The notes under the pieces were generated by a model that saw only the letters and a list, made by a program, of their open reading frames with translations, was not told the origin of the DNA and did not search any database. From Streptomyces sp. NBC_00457 (lineage in GTDB: Bacteria; Actinomycetota; Actinomycetes; Streptomycetales; Streptomycetaceae): 64,000 bases of DNA. Position numbers and translations under genes: made by a program. Position 1 is the first letter of the stretch; every line of letters starts with the position of its first letter. Below, in pieces: positions 30,888 through 40,581 of the stretch. The DNA lies in the NCBI RefSeq assembly GCF_036014015.1, contig NZ_CP107905.1, positions 3,720,001-3,784,000 of the forward strand, given 5' to 3'.

Positions 30888-33800
30888 GTGCGGGGCTACG
30901 AAAGCCAGGAGCGAGAGCCGGCGGCTGACGTCGACCACCTCTCTCGGTTCGAGGCCGAGATGGATCGGCTGAAGACCGAGCGGGAAAAGGCGATCCAGCA
31001 CGCCGAGGACCTCGGCTACCAGGTCGAGGTGCTGCGCGCCAAGCTGCACGAGGCGCGGCGCACCCTCATGTCCCGGCCCGCCTACGAGGGCGGCGACATC
31101 GGCTACCAGGCCGAGCAGTTGCTGCGCAACGCCCAGATGCAGGCCGACCAGCTGCGGCTCGACGCCGAGCGGGAGATGAGCCAGGCCCGGGCGCAGACCC
31201 AGCGGATCCTCCAGGAGCACGCCGAGCAGGCCGCCCGGCTCCAGGCGGAGCTGCACCAGGAGGCGGTCACCCGCCGCCAGCAGCTCGACCAGGAGCTGGC
31301 CGAGCGCCGGCAGACCGTCGAGTCGCACGTCAACGAGAACGTGGCATGGGCCGAACAGCTGCGCGCCCGCAGCGAGCAGCAGGCCCGCCGGCTCCTCGAG
31401 GAGTCCCGCGCGGAGGCCGAGAAGGCCATGGCCACCGCCCGCGCCGAGGCCGAGCGGCTCACCGCCGAGGCCCGGCAGCGGCTGACCAGCGAGGCCGAGA
31501 CGGCCCGCGCGGAGGCCGAGCAGTTGCTGCGCCGCGCCCGCACGGACGCCGAGCGGCTGCTGAACGCGGCGTCCACCCAGGCCCAGGAGGCCACGGACCA
31601 CGCCGAGCAGCTGCGCAGTTCCACGACGAACGAGTCGGAGTCGGCCCGCCGTCAGGCCACCGAGATGAGCCGGGCCGCCGAGCAGCGGATGGCGGAGGCC
31701 GAGAAGGCGCTGCGCACGGCGCAGGCCGAGGCCGAGAAGGTGCTCACCGAGGCCAAGGAGGCCGCCGCCAAGGCCCTCTCCAGCGCCGAGGCGGCCAACG
31801 AGCAGCGCACGCGTACGGCAAAGGAGCAGGTCGCCCGGCTGGTCAGCGAGGCCACCAAGGAGGCCGAGGCCACCAAGACGGACGCCGAGCAGATCGTCTC
31901 GGACGCCCGTGCCGAGGCCGAGCGGATCGTCGAGGAAGCCGCCGAGAAGGCCCGCACCCTCACCGCCGAGGAGAGCGCGACCCAGCTGTCGAAGGCGGCC
32001 AAGACCGCCGAGGACGTCCTCAACAAGGCGCAGGAGGACGCGCAGAACACCACCAAGGCGGCTGCCGAGGAGGCCGAGCGGATCCGCCGCGAGGCGGAGG
32101 CCGAGGCCGACCGGCTGCGCGCCGAGGCGCATGACATCGCCGAGCAGCTCAAGGGCTCGGCGAAGGACGACACCAAGGAGTACCGCGCCAAGACGGTCGA
32201 GCTGCAGGAGGAGGCCCGCCGGCTGCGCGGCGAGGCCGAGCAGCTGCGCGCCGACGCGGTCGCCGAGGGCGAGAAGATCCGCGCGGAGGCCCGCAAGGAG
32301 GCCGTCCAGCAGATCGAGGAGGCGGCCAAGACCGCCGAGGAGCTGCTCTCCAAGGCGAGGGCCGACGCCGACGAGCTGCGCCAGACCGCCCAGTCGGACA
32401 GCGAGAAGGTCCGTACGGAGGCGATCGAGCGGGCGACGACGCTGCGCCGTCAGGCCGAGGAGACCCTGCAGCGCACCCGCCAGGAGGCCGAGCGGCACCG
32501 CGAGGAGGTCGTCGAGCAGGCCGAGGGCATCAAGGCGGACGCCGAGCGGGCCTCGCGTGAGCTGCGCGAGGAGACCGAGCGCGCCATAGAGGCCCGCCGC
32601 GCCGAGGCCGCCGAGGGACTGGCCCTGCTGCACACGGAGGCCGAGGAGCGGCTCGCGGCGGCAGAGCAGGCGCTGGCCGACGCCCGCGAGGAGGCCGCGC
32701 GGATCCGCCGCGAGGCCGCCGAGGAGACGGAGCGGCTGCGCTCCGAGGCCGCCGAACGGATCCGTACGCTCCAGGCGCAGGCCGAGGCGGAGGCCGAACG
32801 GCTGCGGGACGAGGCCGCGTCGGACGCGTCCGCCTCCCGCGCGGAGGGCGAGGCCATCGCCGTACGCCTGCGGTCGGAGGCCGCGGCGGAGGCCGAGCGG
32901 CTGAAGTCGGAGGCCCAGGACACCGCCGACCGGGTCCGCGCGGAGGCACAGGCCGCCGCCGAGCGGCTCGGCACGGAGGCCACGGAGACGCTGGCCGCCG
33001 CCCAGGAGGAGGCCGCCCGGCGCCGCCGCGAGGCCGAGGAACTCCTCGGCTCCGCGCGTCAGGAGGCGGACCAGGAGCGGCAGCGGGCCCGCGAGCAGAG
33101 CGAGGAGCTGCTGGCCTCCGCGCGCAACCGCGTGGAGGAGGCGCAGACCGAGGCGCTGAGGCTGATCGAGGAGGCCGACCGGCGCGCGACCGAGATGGTG
33201 TCGGCCGCCGAGCAACACGCCCAGCAGGTACGGGACTCGGTCGTCGGGCTGCACGAGCAGGCCCAGGAGGAGATCACCGGGCTGCGCTCCGCCGCCGAGC
33301 ACGCGGCGGACCGTACCCGGCGCGAGGCGCAGGAGGAGGCCGACCGGGTTCGCGCGGACGCCTACGCCGAGCGGGAGCGGGCCAGCGAGGACGCGGGCCG
33401 TGTCCGGCGCGAGGCTGCCGAGGAGACGGAGGCCGCCAAGTCCCTTGCGGAGCGCACCGTTTCGGAGGCGATCGCGGAGTCGGAGCGGCTGCGTTCGGAC
33501 GCGGCCGAGCACGCCCAGCGGGTGCGCACCGAGGTGTCGGACCTCACCGAGCAGGCCGAGCAGGACGCCTCGCGCACCCGGGCGGACGCCCGCGAGGACG
33601 CCAACCGCATCCGGTCGGACGCGGCGACGCAGGCGGACACCCTCATCACCGAGGCGCGGTCCGAGGCGGAGCGGCTGGCCACGGAGACGGCCGCCCAGGC
33701 CGAGCAGCGGCTGTCGGACGCGACCAGCGACGCGGAGCGGCTGCGCGCGGAGGCCGCCGACACCGTCGGCGCGGCCCAGCAGCACGCCGAGCGGGTCCGG

Positions 33801-34703
33801 GCCGAGTCGGCGCGGGTCAAGGCGGAGGCCGAAGCGGAGGCCGAGCGGCTGGTCAACGGCGCACGCGAGGAGGCCGAGCGCGCCCTCGACGAGGCCCGCA
33901 AGGAGTCCAACAAGCGGCGCTCCGAGGCCGCCGAGCAGGTCGACAAGCTCATCACGGAGACCACGGCCGAGGCGGACAAGCTGCTCACCGAGGCGCAGCA
34001 GCAGGCGCACAAGACGACGGCCGAGGCGGAGGCGCAGGCCGACACGATGGTCGGCGCCGCCCGCAGCGAGGCCGACCGGCTGGTGTCCGAGGCGACCGTC
34101 GAGGGCAACGCGATGGTGGAGAAGGCCCGTACGGACGCGGACGAGTTGCTCGTCGGCGCCCGCCGGGACGCCACCGCGATCCGGGAGCGCGCCGAGGAGC
34201 TGCGCGACCGCATCACGACGGAGATCGAGGAACTGCACGAGCGGGCCCGCCGTGAGTCGGCCGAGACGATGAAGTCGGCGGGCGACCGCTGCGACGCGCT
34301 CATCAAGGCCGCCGAGGAACAGCTCGCCAAGGCGCAGGCGAAGGCCAAGGAGCTGGTCTCGGAGGCCAACTCCGAGGCGGGCAAGGTCCGTATCGCCGCG
34401 GTCAAGAAGGCCGAGGGGCTGCTCAAGGAGGCCGAGCAGAAGAAGGCGACGCTCGTCAGGGAGGCCGAGGAGCTCAAGGCCGAGGCGATCCGCGAGGCGA
34501 AGCGCACGGTCGAGGAGGGCAAGCGCGAGCTGGAGACGCTGGTGCGGCGCCGCGAGGACATCAACGCCGAGATCTCCCGCGTCCAGGACGTCCTGGAGGC
34601 GCTCGAGTCCTTCGAAGCGCCGTCCGCGGGCAAGGACGGCGCGGTCAAGGCGGGTGCGACGGTCGGCGCCCCCCGATCGGGTGGCAAGTCGCCGGAGAGC
34701 TAG
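30888..34703 (+). CDS. scy: Scy, polarity-determining coiled-coil scaffold
   Basis: The protein has 1271 residues from GTG 30888 (VRGYESQEREPAADVDHL); a purine-rich GGGGACGGATGGGA precedes this start, and it agrees with the known N-terminus of Streptomyces Scy. A further GTG at 30840 is in frame but less likely. Almost the whole protein is Ala/Glu/Arg-rich coiled coil (repeated EAERLRxEA units), beginning after a short N-terminal coil (LSRFEAEMDRLKTEREKA). Scy organises the tip-organising centre with DivIVA and FilP and sets the number of growth zones and ParA positioning. Slightly shorter than S. coelicolor Scy, as expected for coil-length variation. Confidence 0.93.
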   Translation: MRGYESQEREPAADVDHLSRFEAEMDRLKTEREKAIQHAEDLGYQVEVLRAKLHEARRTLMSRPAYEGGDIGYQAEQLLRNAQMQADQLRLDAEREMSQARAQTQRILQEHAEQAARLQAELHQEAVTRRQQLDQELAERRQTVESHVNENVAWAEQLRARSEQQARRLLEESRAEAEKAMATARAEAERLTAEARQRLTSEAETARAEAEQLLRRARTDAERLLNAASTQAQEATDHAEQLRSSTTNESESARRQATEMSRAAEQRMAEAEKALRTAQAEAEKVLTEAKEAAAKALSSAEAANEQRTRTAKEQVARLVSEATKEAEATKTDAEQIVSDARAEAERIVEEAAEKARTLTAEESATQLSKAAKTAEDVLNKAQEDAQNTTKAAAEEAERIRREAEAEADRLRAEAHDIAEQLKGSAKDDTKEYRAKTVELQEEARRLRGEAEQLRADAVAEGEKIRAEARKEAVQQIEEAAKTAEELLSKARADADELRQTAQSDSEKVRTEAIERATTLRRQAEETLQRTRQEAERHREEVVEQAEGIKADAERASRELREETERAIEARRAEAAEGLALLHTEAEERLAAAEQALADAREEAARIRREAAEETERLRSEAAERIRTLQAQAEAEAERLRDEAASDASASRAEGEAIAVRLRSEAAAEAERLKSEAQDTADRVRAEAQAAAERLGTEATETLAAAQEEAARRRREAEELLGSARQEADQERQRAREQSEELLASARNRVEEAQTEALRLIEEADRRATEMVSAAEQHAQQVRDSVVGLHEQAQEEITGLRSAAEHAADRTRREAQEEADRVRADAYAERERASEDAGRVRREAAEETEAAKSLAERTVSEAIAESERLRSDAAEHAQRVRTEVSDLTEQAEQDASRTRADAREDANRIRSDAATQADTLITEARSEAERLATETAAQAEQRLSDATSDAERLRAEAADTVGAAQQHAERVRAESARVKAEAEAEAERLVNGAREEAERALDEARKESNKRRSEAAEQVDKLITETTAEADKLLTEAQQQAHKTTAEAEAQADTMVGAARSEADRLVSEATVEGNAMVEKARTDADELLVGARRDATAIRERAEELRDRITTEIEELHERARRESAETMKSAGDRCDALIKAAEEQLAKAQAKAKELVSEANSEAGKVRIAAVKKAEGLLKEAEQKKATLVREAEELKAEAIREAKRTVEEGKRELETLVRRREDINAEISRVQDVLEALESFEAPSAGKDGAVKAGATVGAPRSGGKSPES

Positions 34704-34886
34704 CGCAGTCGAGGAGTTTCGGTGTCTTCTGGGGCCTTTGACCAAGTCTTTGGCAAGCCGTCTGAGGGTTAGCCACCCAAAAGGGGTGTCATTCTCCAGA
34801 TCAAACACGCATCCGCTCGATGACACACCGCTTCGGCCCCTAGGATTCCACCTATCACCTCACCGGTCTCTTTCGACAGGAACCCC

Positions 34887-35825
34887 ATGAGCGACACTTC
34901 CCCCTACGGCTTCGAGCTTGTGCGGCGTGGGTACGACCGCGCTCAGGTGGACGAACGGATCTCCAAGCTCGTCTCCGACCGTGACAGCGCTCTCGCCCGC
35001 ATCACCGCTCTGGAAAAGCGCATCGAGGAGCTCCACCTCGAAACGCAGAACGCCCAGGCTCAGGTGAACGACGCCGAGCCGTCGTACGCGGGCCTCGGCG
35101 CGCGAGTCGAGAAGATCCTTCGCCTCGCCGAGGAAGAGGCCAAGGATCTGCGCGAGGAGGCCCGCCGCGCAGCCGAACAGCACCGCGAACTCGCCGAGTC
35201 GTCGGCCCAGCAGGTCCGCAACGACGCAGAATCGTTCGCTGCGGAGCGCAAGGCCAAGGCGGAGGACGAAGGCGTCCGGATCGTCGAGAAGGCCAAGAGT
35301 GACTCCGCCCAGCTGCGTGCCGAGGCGCAGAAGGACGCGCAGTCCAAGCGCGAGGAGGCGGACGCCCTCTTCGAGGAGACCCGCGCCAAGGCCGCGCAGG
35401 CCGCCGCCGACTTCGAGACGAACCTCGCCAAGCGCCGCGAGCAGTCCGAGCGCGACCTGGCCTCCCGTCAGGCCAAGGCCGAGAAGCGTCTCGCCGAGAT
35501 CGAGCACCGCGCGGAGCAGCTGCGCCTGGAGGCGGAGAAGCTGCGCACGGACGCCGAGCGCCGCGCCCGCCAGACGGTGGAGACGGCTCAGCGCCAGGCC
35601 GAGGACATCGTGGCCGACGCCAACGCCAAGGCCGACCGCATCCGTTCGGAATCCGAGCGCGAGCTGGCCGCCCTCACCAACCGCCGCGACAGCATCAACG
35701 CCCAGCTGACCAACGTGCGCGAGATGCTGGCGACCCTCACGGGTGCCGCGGTGGCCGCGACCGGTGCGCCCGCCGCCGAGGACGAGCCGATCTCCCGCGG
35801 GGTGCCGGCTCAGCAGACCCGGTGA
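34887..35825 (+). CDS. filP: FilP, intermediate-filament-like coiled-coil protein
   Basis: The protein has 312 residues. The DivIVA-like N-terminal segment MSDTSPYGFELVRRGYDRAQ precedes a break around AEPSYAGLGARVEKILRLA and a long coiled coil up to about residue 275. A short disordered tail follows (AAVAATGAPAAEDEPIS). FilP self-assembles into filament networks near hyphal tips, interacts with DivIVA and Scy and supports cell stiffness and tip growth. It lies 183 bp behind scy with its own leader and ends before a strong terminator. Confidence 0.95.
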   Translation: MSDTSPYGFELVRRGYDRAQVDERISKLVSDRDSALARITALEKRIEELHLETQNAQAQVNDAEPSYAGLGARVEKILRLAEEEAKDLREEARRAAEQHRELAESSAQQVRNDAESFAAERKAKAEDEGVRIVEKAKSDSAQLRAEAQKDAQSKREEADALFEETRAKAAQAAADFETNLAKRREQSERDLASRQAKAEKRLAEIEHRAEQLRLEAEKLRTDAERRARQTVETAQRQAEDIVADANAKADRIRSESERELAALTNRRDSINAQLTNVREMLATLTGAAVAATGAPAAEDEPISRGVPAQQTR

Positions 35826-35846
35826 GCGAGTGAGTTAGTACGGCCG

Positions 35847-35879
35847 AGGCCCGCATCCCTGCGCAGGGGATGCGGGCCT
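35847..35879 (+). terminator. Rho-independent terminator behind filP
   Basis: A perfect 13-bp stem (AGGCCCGCATCCC with its complement), 7-nt loop and following TTTGTC lie 21 bp after the filP stop. It separates filP from the ABC genes. Confidence 0.88.
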
Positions 35880-35989
35880 TTGTCACATCCGCTTCGCGGG
35901 TGACGGCTTCGGCGATTGTTGCCACATCCGTCGGCTTCGGTTTGCCAGTCCGGGTGGCATCCGCCGAACGCCCGATTTAGCGTGGCCGC

Positions 35990-36943
35990 ATGATTGAGCT
36001 CGAGGGGCTGACCAAGCGGTACGGCGAGAAGGTGGCGGTCAACAACCTCTCCTTCACCGTCAGACCGGGAATCGTCACGGGGTTCCTCGGGCCGAACGGT
36101 GCGGGCAAGTCCACCACCATGCGGATGATTCTCGGGCTCGACCACCCCACCGGCGGGGACGTCCGCATCGACGGCAAGCACTATGACCAGCTGAAGGATC
36201 CGCTGACGTACATCGGCGCCCTGCTGGAGGCCAAGGCCTGGCACGGCGGGCGCAGCGCCTACAACCACCTTCTGTGCCTGGCGCAGAGCAACGGCATTCC
36301 GAGCAGCCGGGTGCGGGAGGTGCTGGAGACGGTCGGACTGACGGCGGTCGCGAAGAAGAAGACCAAGGGCTTCTCGATGGGCATGGGCCAGCGGCTCGGC
36401 ATCGCCGGCGCGCTCCTCGGCGACCCGCGGATCCTGATGTTCGACGAGCCGGTCAACGGGCTCGACCCCGAGGGCATCCACTGGATCCGCAACCTCATGA
36501 AGTCGCTGGCCGCACAGGGCCGTACGGTCTTCGTCTCCTCGCACCTGATGAGCGAGATGGCGCTGACCGCCGACCACCTCGTCGTCATCGGCCAGGGCCG
36601 GCTGCTCGCCGACACCACCATGGCCGACTTCATCGCCCGCAACTCCCGGTCGTACGTCCGGATCCGCACTCCGCAGCGCGAGCGGCTGCTCGATGTGCTG
36701 CACGGAGCCGGGGTCACCGTCGTGGAGACCGGCAACGGAACCCTCGAGGTGGACGGCAGCAAGTCCGAGCAGATCGGCGAGCTGGCCGCGCAGCACCAGA
36801 TCGTGCTGCATGAGCTGAGCCCGCAGCAGGCCTCCCTGGAGGAGGCGTTCATGCAGCTGACCGCCGAATCGGTGGAATACCACGCACACTCCGAAGCCCC
36901 CCGGCAAGAACCGTGGGGCAACGGCTGGAACAGGGAGGCCTGA
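35990..36943 (+). CDS. ABC transporter ATP-binding protein (exporter type, pair 1)
   Basis: The protein has 317 residues. Walker A GPNGAGKSTTMRM, signature SMGMGQRLGIAGA (a QRL variant of LSGGQ), Walker B ILMFDEPVNGLD and the switch His in VFVSSHLMSEM are all present. The family is that of small bacterial ABC-2 exporters (drug, lipid or peptide efflux). The permease gene starts 2 bp after the stop. The C-terminal 100 residues form the regulatory extension typical of this subfamily. Substrate unknown. Confidence 0.92.
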   Translation: MIELEGLTKRYGEKVAVNNLSFTVRPGIVTGFLGPNGAGKSTTMRMILGLDHPTGGDVRIDGKHYDQLKDPLTYIGALLEAKAWHGGRSAYNHLLCLAQSNGIPSSRVREVLETVGLTAVAKKKTKGFSMGMGQRLGIAGALLGDPRILMFDEPVNGLDPEGIHWIRNLMKSLAAQGRTVFVSSHLMSEMALTADHLVVIGQGRLLADTTMADFIARNSRSYVRIRTPQRERLLDVLHGAGVTVVETGNGTLEVDGSKSEQIGELAAQHQIVLHELSPQQASLEEAFMQLTAESVEYHAHSEAPRQEPWGNGWNREA

Positions 36944-36945
36944 GC

Positions 36946-37716
36946 ATGGCGGCGACCCAGGTCATCCGCTCCGAGTGGACGAAGATCCGCTCCGTCGCGT
37001 CCACCGTCTGGACGCTCTCCCTCGCCGTGGTGGTCACCATCGGCCTCGGCATCCTGATCTCGGCCCTGTCGAAGAGCGAGTTCGACAACATGAGCCGGCA
37101 GGACCAGCTCTCCTTCGACCCGACCTTCATCAGCTTCGCGGGCATGAGCCTCGGTCAGCTGGCGATGATCGTGTTCGGCGTGCTCGTCGTCTCGAACGAG
37201 TACAGCACCGGCATGATCCGCAGCTCGCTGGCCGCGGTGCCGCAGCGCGGCACCTTCCTGGTCAGCAAGATCGCGGTCGCCACCGGCCTCTGCCTGGCCG
37301 TCGGCCTCGTCACCAGCTTCGTCACGTTCTTCCTGGGACAGGCGATGCTCGGTGACCTCAAGGCCTCCATCGGCGACCCGGGCGTGCTGCGCGCGGTCAT
37401 CGGCGGCGGGGTCTACATGACCCTCATCGCGATGTTCTCGATGGGCGTCGCCGCGATGCTGCGCTCACCGATGCTGTCGCTGGGCATCCTGATGCCGTTC
37501 TTCTTCCTCATCTCCAACATCCTCGGCAACGTCTCGGCGACGAAGAAGATCGGCCAGTACCTGCCCGACCAGGCCGGCAGCAAGATCATGCAGGTGGTCA
37601 CACCGGTCGACGACGACGCCCCGTACGGCCCCTGGGGCGGGCTCGCGATCATGGCATTGTGGGTGGTCGTGGCGCTTGTGGGCGGTTATGTACTGCTGAA
37701 GAAACGGGACGCCTGA
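36946..37716 (+). CDS. ABC-2 type permease (pair 1)
   Basis: The protein has 256 residues from ATG 36946, 2 bp after the ATPase stop. Six hydrophobic segments follow an N-terminal amphipathic stretch with RSEWTKIRSVASTVWTL, the usual ABC-2 permease start. YSTGMIRSSLAAVPQR matches the loop seen in the same family. It forms the membrane part of the transporter with the preceding ATPase. Substrate unknown. Confidence 0.88.
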   Translation: MAATQVIRSEWTKIRSVASTVWTLSLAVVVTIGLGILISALSKSEFDNMSRQDQLSFDPTFISFAGMSLGQLAMIVFGVLVVSNEYSTGMIRSSLAAVPQRGTFLVSKIAVATGLCLAVGLVTSFVTFFLGQAMLGDLKASIGDPGVLRAVIGGGVYMTLIAMFSMGVAAMLRSPMLSLGILMPFFFLISNILGNVSATKKIGQYLPDQAGSKIMQVVTPVDDDAPYGPWGGLAIMALWVVVALVGGYVLLKKRDA

Positions 37717-37828
37717 ACCTTACGGTTTTGCTTCATCTTGAAGGGAACCGTCAGTGCCCGGATATCCTCCTAACCCTTACGGGGGGCGTGTGCCCCGCTG
37801 TCCTGAACCTTTTTGATGGGTGCGGAGC

Positions 37829-39088
37829 ATGATCGAGGCAGTCGGCCTGACCAAGCGCTACGGCGACAAGACCGCTGTGTACAACCTCTCCTTCCAGGTG
37901 CGGCCCGGGGCCGTCACCGGCTTTCTCGGGCCGAACGGCTCGGGCAAGTCGACGACGATGCGGATGATCCTCGGCCTGGACAACCCCACCTCGGGGCAGG
38001 TGACGATCGGCGGCTACCCCTATCGCAAGCTGCCCAACGCCCCCCGCCAGGTCGGCGCGCTGCTCGACGCCAAGGCCGTGCACGGCGGCCGGGCCGCCCG
38101 CAACCACCTGCTCTGCCTCGCCCAGCTGTCCGGCATCCCGGCCCGCCGCGTGGACGAGGTGCTCGGCGTGGTCGGCCTGCAGGACGTGGCCAGGAAGCGC
38201 TCCAAGGACTTCTCCCTCGGCATGGGCCAGCGCCTCGGCATCGCCGCCGCGCTGCTCGGCGACCCCCAGGTGCTGCTGTTCGACGAGCCGGTCAACGGCC
38301 TCGACCCCGAGGGCATCCTCTGGGTGCGCAACCTGATGAAGGCGCTCGCGGCGGAGGGCCGTACGGTCTTCGTCTCCTCGCACCTGATGAGCGAGATGGC
38401 GGTGACCGCCGACCACCTCATCGTGATCGGCCGCGGGCAGCTGCTCGCCGACATGCGCATCACGGACTTCATCTCGGCGAACTCCGCCGACTTCGCGCGC
38501 GTGCGCACGCCCGACACCGAGCCGCAGCTGCGCGAGAAGCTGACCACCGCGATCACCGAGGCGGGCGGGCACGTGCTGCCCGAGCAGGACGGCGCGCTGC
38601 GGGTGACCGGGCTGCCGCTGCCCCGCATCAGCGACATCGCGCACGAGTCGGACGTACGCCTGTGGGAGCTGTCGCCGCACCAGGCCTCGCTGGAGGAGGC
38701 GTACATGCGGATGACGCAGGGCGCCGTCGACTACCGCTCGACGGTCGACCAGAAGGAGGGGCTGATGCAGCCCCTGCCGCCCGGCGCGCAGCCGCCGATG
38801 CCGGTACCGGGCCAGGGCCAGCCCGGCTGGTACGCCCCGCCGCCGCCCCAGCAGGGCGGGCAGCCGTTCGCCCCGCCGGCCGCGCAGGGACAGGGCCTGT
38901 ACGGCGCTCCTGCCGCCCCCGGCCCGGGACAGCCCAACCCGTACGCCCAGCCCGCGCCGCCGGCTCAGCAGCCCGCGCCCTCGCAGTCGGCGCCCGCACC
39001 CCAGCAGCCCGCTGCCGCGCCCGCCCAGCCCCCCGCCGCCCCCGCGCAGCCCGCCGCCGCCCCGACCAAGCCCGAGGACGCCCGATGA
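37829..39088 (+). CDS. ABC transporter ATP-binding protein with Pro/Gln/Ala-rich tail (pair 2)
   Basis: The protein has 419 residues; ATG 37829 is preferred because the family starts MIEAVGLTKRYG. The ATPase core (about 1-300) is a paralogue of the first pair: GPNGSGKSTTMRM, SLGMGQRLGIAAA, LLFDEPVNGLD, VFVSSHLMSEM. The C-terminal 110 residues are Pro/Gln/Gly/Ala-rich and probably disordered, absent from pair 1. The stop overlaps the next start (ATGA). Confidence 0.9.
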   Translation: MIEAVGLTKRYGDKTAVYNLSFQVRPGAVTGFLGPNGSGKSTTMRMILGLDNPTSGQVTIGGYPYRKLPNAPRQVGALLDAKAVHGGRAARNHLLCLAQLSGIPARRVDEVLGVVGLQDVARKRSKDFSLGMGQRLGIAAALLGDPQVLLFDEPVNGLDPEGILWVRNLMKALAAEGRTVFVSSHLMSEMAVTADHLIVIGRGQLLADMRITDFISANSADFARVRTPDTEPQLREKLTTAITEAGGHVLPEQDGALRVTGLPLPRISDIAHESDVRLWELSPHQASLEEAYMRMTQGAVDYRSTVDQKEGLMQPLPPGAQPPMPVPGQGQPGWYAPPPPQQGGQPFAPPAAQGQGLYGAPAAPGPGQPNPYAQPAPPAQQPAPSQSAPAPQQPAAAPAQPPAAPAQPAAAPTKPEDAR

Positions 39089-39951
39089 GCACGCCCCAGC
39101 CCCCGACGCAGCAGGCCGCGCCCGCGTGGCAGGCTGCCCCCGGTTCGCCGTACCCGACGTACACCTCGCCGATCCCCGTCGTCCGGACGCACCTCGGGCA
39201 CGCCCTCGCCTCGGAGTGGACCAAGATCCGGTCGGTGCGCTCCACGATGTGGACGCTGGGCGTGTTCGTGCTGCTCGTCGTCGGCATCGGGCTGGCGGCC
39301 GGCGCGCTGGTCGCCAACGCGGCCGACAGCGGCCTGGGCGACGAGAACCCGCTGGCCCTGGGCTTCTTCGGAGTGCTCCTCGGCGTCATGTGCATCATCA
39401 CCCTCGGGGTGCTGACCACGGCCTCGGAGTACGGCACGGGCATGATCCGTACGACGATGACCGCGTGCCCCTCGCGCGGGCGGGTGATGGCCGCGAAGGC
39501 GATCGTGTTCTTCACGGTGGCGTTCGTGGTGACGCTGGTGGCGACCACGTTCGTGGCCGTCGCCCAGGTGGGCATGGTGACCGACGCACGGGATCCGTCC
39601 GGCGCAGAATGGCTGAAGGGCACGCTCGGTGTGTCCCTCTACATCGCGCTGCTCGGACTGCTCTCGCTCATCATCGGCTCGATCATCCGGCACTCGGCCG
39701 GCGCCATCACCGTCATGATCGGCGTCGTCCTGGCCCCGCTGGTCATCGCGCTGTTCATGTTCTCGCAGTCGCTGCGGGACCTGCAGGAAGCCCTGTTCGA
39801 GTACTCGATCCCGAACCAGCTCAGCGTCTTCTACTCCAACTCCCTCACCGAGACCGGCCCGTCCGGCTGGGACCCGCTGTGGATCGTCCTCGGCGTGACG
39901 GCAGTGGCGTTCGTCGGTGCCTATGCCCTGCTGGAGCGGCGGGACGTCTGA
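39085..39951 (+). CDS. ABC-2 type permease (pair 2)
   Basis: The protein has 288 residues with a Pro/Gln/Ala-rich N-terminal tail (MSTPQPPTQQAAPAWQAAPG) that mirrors the disordered C-terminus of its ATPase. The permease core starts at ASEWTKIRSVRSTMWTLGV, with six hydrophobic segments and YGTGMIRTTMTACPSR. It overlaps the ATPase by 4 bp. Closest to pair 1, so the two pairs are tandem duplicates. Substrate unknown. Confidence 0.88.
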   Translation: MSTPQPPTQQAAPAWQAAPGSPYPTYTSPIPVVRTHLGHALASEWTKIRSVRSTMWTLGVFVLLVVGIGLAAGALVANAADSGLGDENPLALGFFGVLLGVMCIITLGVLTTASEYGTGMIRTTMTACPSRGRVMAAKAIVFFTVAFVVTLVATTFVAVAQVGMVTDARDPSGAEWLKGTLGVSLYIALLGLLSLIIGSIIRHSAGAITVMIGVVLAPLVIALFMFSQSLRDLQEALFEYSIPNQLSVFYSNSLTETGPSGWDPLWIVLGVTAVAFVGAYALLERRDV

Positions 39952-39959
39952 GAGTCCCG

Positions 39960-40292
39960 TCAGAACTTCGGCGCGTTCCTGGACCGCTGCACCCGTGTGG
40001 TGCGGCGGTCCTTCGCGTTCCAGCACGCCTTGTGCCAGTGGCGGCGGTCGTCGACGCCCGAGTGGTCCGGCCAGGCGACCACGTGCGGGACACCGGAGGG
40101 GATCAGCTGGTCGCAGCCGGGGCAGCGGTACATCTTGCCCTGCGCACTGGCCCCGGCCACGTGCCGCACGTTCCACTCCTCGCCCCGCCAGCTCTCCCTC
40201 GACTCCCAGCCGCCGTACCGGCCCGGCCGGTCGTCCTCGGCGCTCCGGCCGGACGACTCACTGCCCTTGGGTCGGTTGCGACGCGGGGACAC
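39960..40292 (-). CDS. Small zinc-ribbon-like protein
   Basis: The protein has 110 residues from GTG 40292, chosen because GAGG lies 6 bases upstream. An Arg/Ser/Gly-rich N-terminus precedes a compact module: CPGC, then about 30 residues containing PHVVAWPDHSG, and then HWHKACW. This spacing suits a zinc ribbon with ligands CxxC and HxxxC. Conserved actinomycete proteins of this type have been annotated only as hypothetical or ATP/GTP-binding; I see no nucleotide motif. It converges with the ABC genes, 8 bp apart. Confidence 0.65.
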   Translation of the reverse strand: MSPRRNRPKGSESSGRSAEDDRPGRYGGWESRESWRGEEWNVRHVAGASAQGKMYRCPGCDQLIPSGVPHVVAWPDHSGVDDRRHWHKACWNAKDRRTTRVQRSRNAPKF

Positions 40293-40581
40293 GGAACACC
40301 TCACGGGGCTATACAGGAAGCACGGGCCAGAAACAGCCTACGCGGCGCAGTCAGGGGTACGCGTAGAGCACCAATCATCGCAAGTCCCCCTCCAGGCCCT
40401 TCCCTTCCCGATCCCCTGTCGACCCCTCCTCGACCCGTCCTCGAACCGTCCTCGGCCCGTTTCTTGATCGATTCTCCAGACAATCCGCAAATCTCTTCGC
40501 CAGGCCGTGTCCTCGGCACGTGTCAGACGGTTATGCCCGGTGGGGGAGCTCCGTGTCGGAGCCAAGGAAGCAGGAAAAGCA

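Noticed and set aside
30642..34826. A frame of almost 1,400 codons antisense to scy
   Set aside because: It mirrors the Ala/Glu/Arg-rich coil codons, has Leu/Gly/Arg-only composition and no start signal. It is a by-product of high third-position GC.
35880..35989. Short repeated words (CACATCCG, CGGCTTCGG) as a CRISPR-like or iteron array
   Set aside because: Only two copies each with irregular spacing, in an ordinary promoter strip.
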